DNA of 64,000 bases from Amaurobius ferox (lineage: Eukaryota > Arthropoda > Arachnida > Araneae > Amaurobiidae): contig OX578135.1 in the NCBI GenBank assembly GCA_951213105.1, forward strand, positions 158,667,750 to 158,731,749, given 5' to 3'. The notes under the pieces were generated by a model. It was not told where the DNA came from. It did not search any database and saw only the letters and a list, made by a program, of their open reading frames with translations. Shown here piece by piece: positions 62,395 to 64,000 of the stretch. Within the stretch, counting starts at the first letter, position 1; each line of letters begins with the position of its first letter. The translations under genes and the position numbers were made by a program.

Positions 62395-64000
62395 CAATGT
62401 TCAACGTAAAAATACAAATCAAATATCATGTGGTAGGTCACAAACTATAGATGCGCTGGATGCATATTTTTTTCATTAGACTATGACTTGTTTATGCATA
62501 AAGTTTTTATAACATTTTGCAGCATTTTGTCCCTAATTGGAATCATTTGGAGATTTAAGAAAAAATAATCATTTGTGAAAGTGTCACTATATGCAAAAAA
62601 TAACTTTATACATTTTTTTTCATTCGACCAAATAATTCAAAACACATGAAATCCCAATGTAATATATAAAAATAATAGAAAATATGATCATATATTACTA
62701 CAAAGATGTAACATAATTTCTAAGAATATTTGTTTACTTTTATTATTCAACATGGTTTACTTCTAATTTATTTTGCATGTATCTTAAATGAAATACGAGT
62801 TCATCAACTTTTTGGGAATGAGTTCAAAACAACATCCAAAGATGAGTAGCTTAGTTATGAAGCTGCTCAACTTCAAACAGGTCATATGTCCATAACTTTA
62901 TTATAAATAAATTAATATTTACCTATTCAAAACAATTATTTGTGTATCATACCTAGGCTTAATTTCAACCATAATATGACACACATGGGGTATTTTAATG
63001 AGATTTTTTCCAATTTTTAATTTTTGATCTTAAAATATGGTTACAATGGATAATTTCCTCAGATTTGTCCTATTTCACTATTTTGTAGTGGCGTTTAAAG
63101 GGTGTACTATTTTGTAGTGGTGTTTTATACTTTGTTTAATGTAATTTCTTACTTGCTATCTTAATGATATGAAAATAAAAGGAATTAACCAATACTTCAA
63201 GTTACTTTTTAGAAAGTAAAATTCAGCAGATAATCATTAACGTTAAAAATACAGAAGGCGACTCAAAATGGGAAAGACTTTAATTTGCTTGAAAGTTAAC
63301 TTCTTTGTGATAAAAATGTACATTTTACAAAATATACAATACATATTGAATTAATTTGATGCAAATGTTTTAAAGATATCCAAAATTTCTAAAGGACTGT
63401 GACATGGAGAAAAAACTCCCTTCCCCCTCCCTAATGTCTAGAAAATCAATCATACCATTATTAGTGAGTGTAAAGTATTCCCGTCTGATGAATATTAAAA
63501 ACAAAGAATAATATTTGGAGTAATTAAAAAAAGTTCCGTGAGATGGTACCGTTTTCATAGGCATTTCACATATGTATAAAAACTAATTTAAGTTTTTTTA
63601 TCTTATATTGTGGAAATGTGCTACTATTTTTAAATATCAAGCATTCTTTAAAGTTTTAAAATATTACTTTGAATTAAAATGATTATTTAGGTTTCGTACA
63701 CATGGAATATGCAGAAAAACCTGATATTTTTTACAATGTAGAATGCATCAGTAGAAAGCCACGTATTATACGTCAAATGTAGAATACGTATTCTAAGTAT
63801 TCATCCCTTATTAAAAATTATTTTCATGTGTATAAGAAAAATTTAATTTTGTTAATTCTTTCCGTTAAAATGAATCGGAATAAATGCTAATTATATTGTA
63901 ATATATGAACGATTATTTGTGCAGTTATTGCATATTTTCAACCATTCAAAATATATAATTTATAATAGGTTTTATGCATAATTATAAAATAGTTAGGCAA
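62395..64000. other. AT-rich, no gene recognised
   Basis: Holds a small duplication CTATTTTGTAGTGG(C/T)GTTT (about 63,079 and 63,106). A weak acceptor TTATTTAG ends at 63,690, followed by about 30 codons to TAG at 63,780-63,782 (EYAEKPDIFYNVE within), which is in phase with the donor at 59,558. Nothing else could be supported. Confidence 0.45.

Noticed and set aside
63370..63564. 64-codon minus-strand frame
   Set aside because: AT-rich chance frame with no recognisable motif.

Overview
The window is eukaryotic, AT-rich, non-coding DNA, most likely from an arthropod. The evidence is a long satellite array, fossils of a Jockey/R1-type non-LTR reverse transcriptase and of Polinton/Maverick-type protein-primed DNA polymerase B, abundant GACA and CA microsatellites, and one candidate exon with a TATA box and a GTAAGT donor. 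No bacterial operon, rRNA, tRNA or CRISPR structure is visible. I cannot name the species from the sequence.

Region 1 (1-53,231, five sixths of the window) is one head-to-tail satellite array. It has a left partial unit, 26 nearly identical units of 1,762-1,778 bp (405-46,423), one enlarged unit of 2,343 bp (46,424-48,766), two clearly diverged units (48,767-50,848 and 50,849-52,513) and a truncated last unit (52,514-about 53,231). Each regular unit consists of about eleven related sub-repeats of roughly 150 bp. Two types, A and B, alternate, and two A copies stand side by side near one end. The unit is capped by a GACA/GACGGACA microsatellite, a 12-bp palindrome, CTAG and a 7-bp-stem hairpin. 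Read on the minus strand the cap looks like a Helitron 3' end: hairpin, 8-nt spacer, CTAG, then T. The 150-bp core repeats and tetranucleotide microsatellite recall the DINE-1/Helentron and pearl/CvA families. My leading interpretation is a non-autonomous Helitron-like element amplified into a satellite. The many short open frames in the array are by-products of the repeat and I do not annotate them as genes.

Region 2 (about 53,240-55,770) is a graveyard of element fragments: a minus-strand non-LTR RT with disrupted frame, then a minus-strand Polinton-type polymerase palm fragment, then a plus-strand fragment from a different polymerase copy. All are broken.

Region 3 (55,770-64,000) is AT-rich intergenic or intronic DNA. 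It holds two roughly 0.8-kb dispersed-repeat copies with long CA runs (57,056-57,863 and 58,382-59,213), several short tandem repeats, and a 56-bp retroposon remnant with a perfect 13-bp target duplication (62,313-62,394). The only candidate live gene is a first exon at 59,498-59,558 (TATA box, ATG, signal-peptide-like sequence, GTAAGT donor); its next exon is not established.
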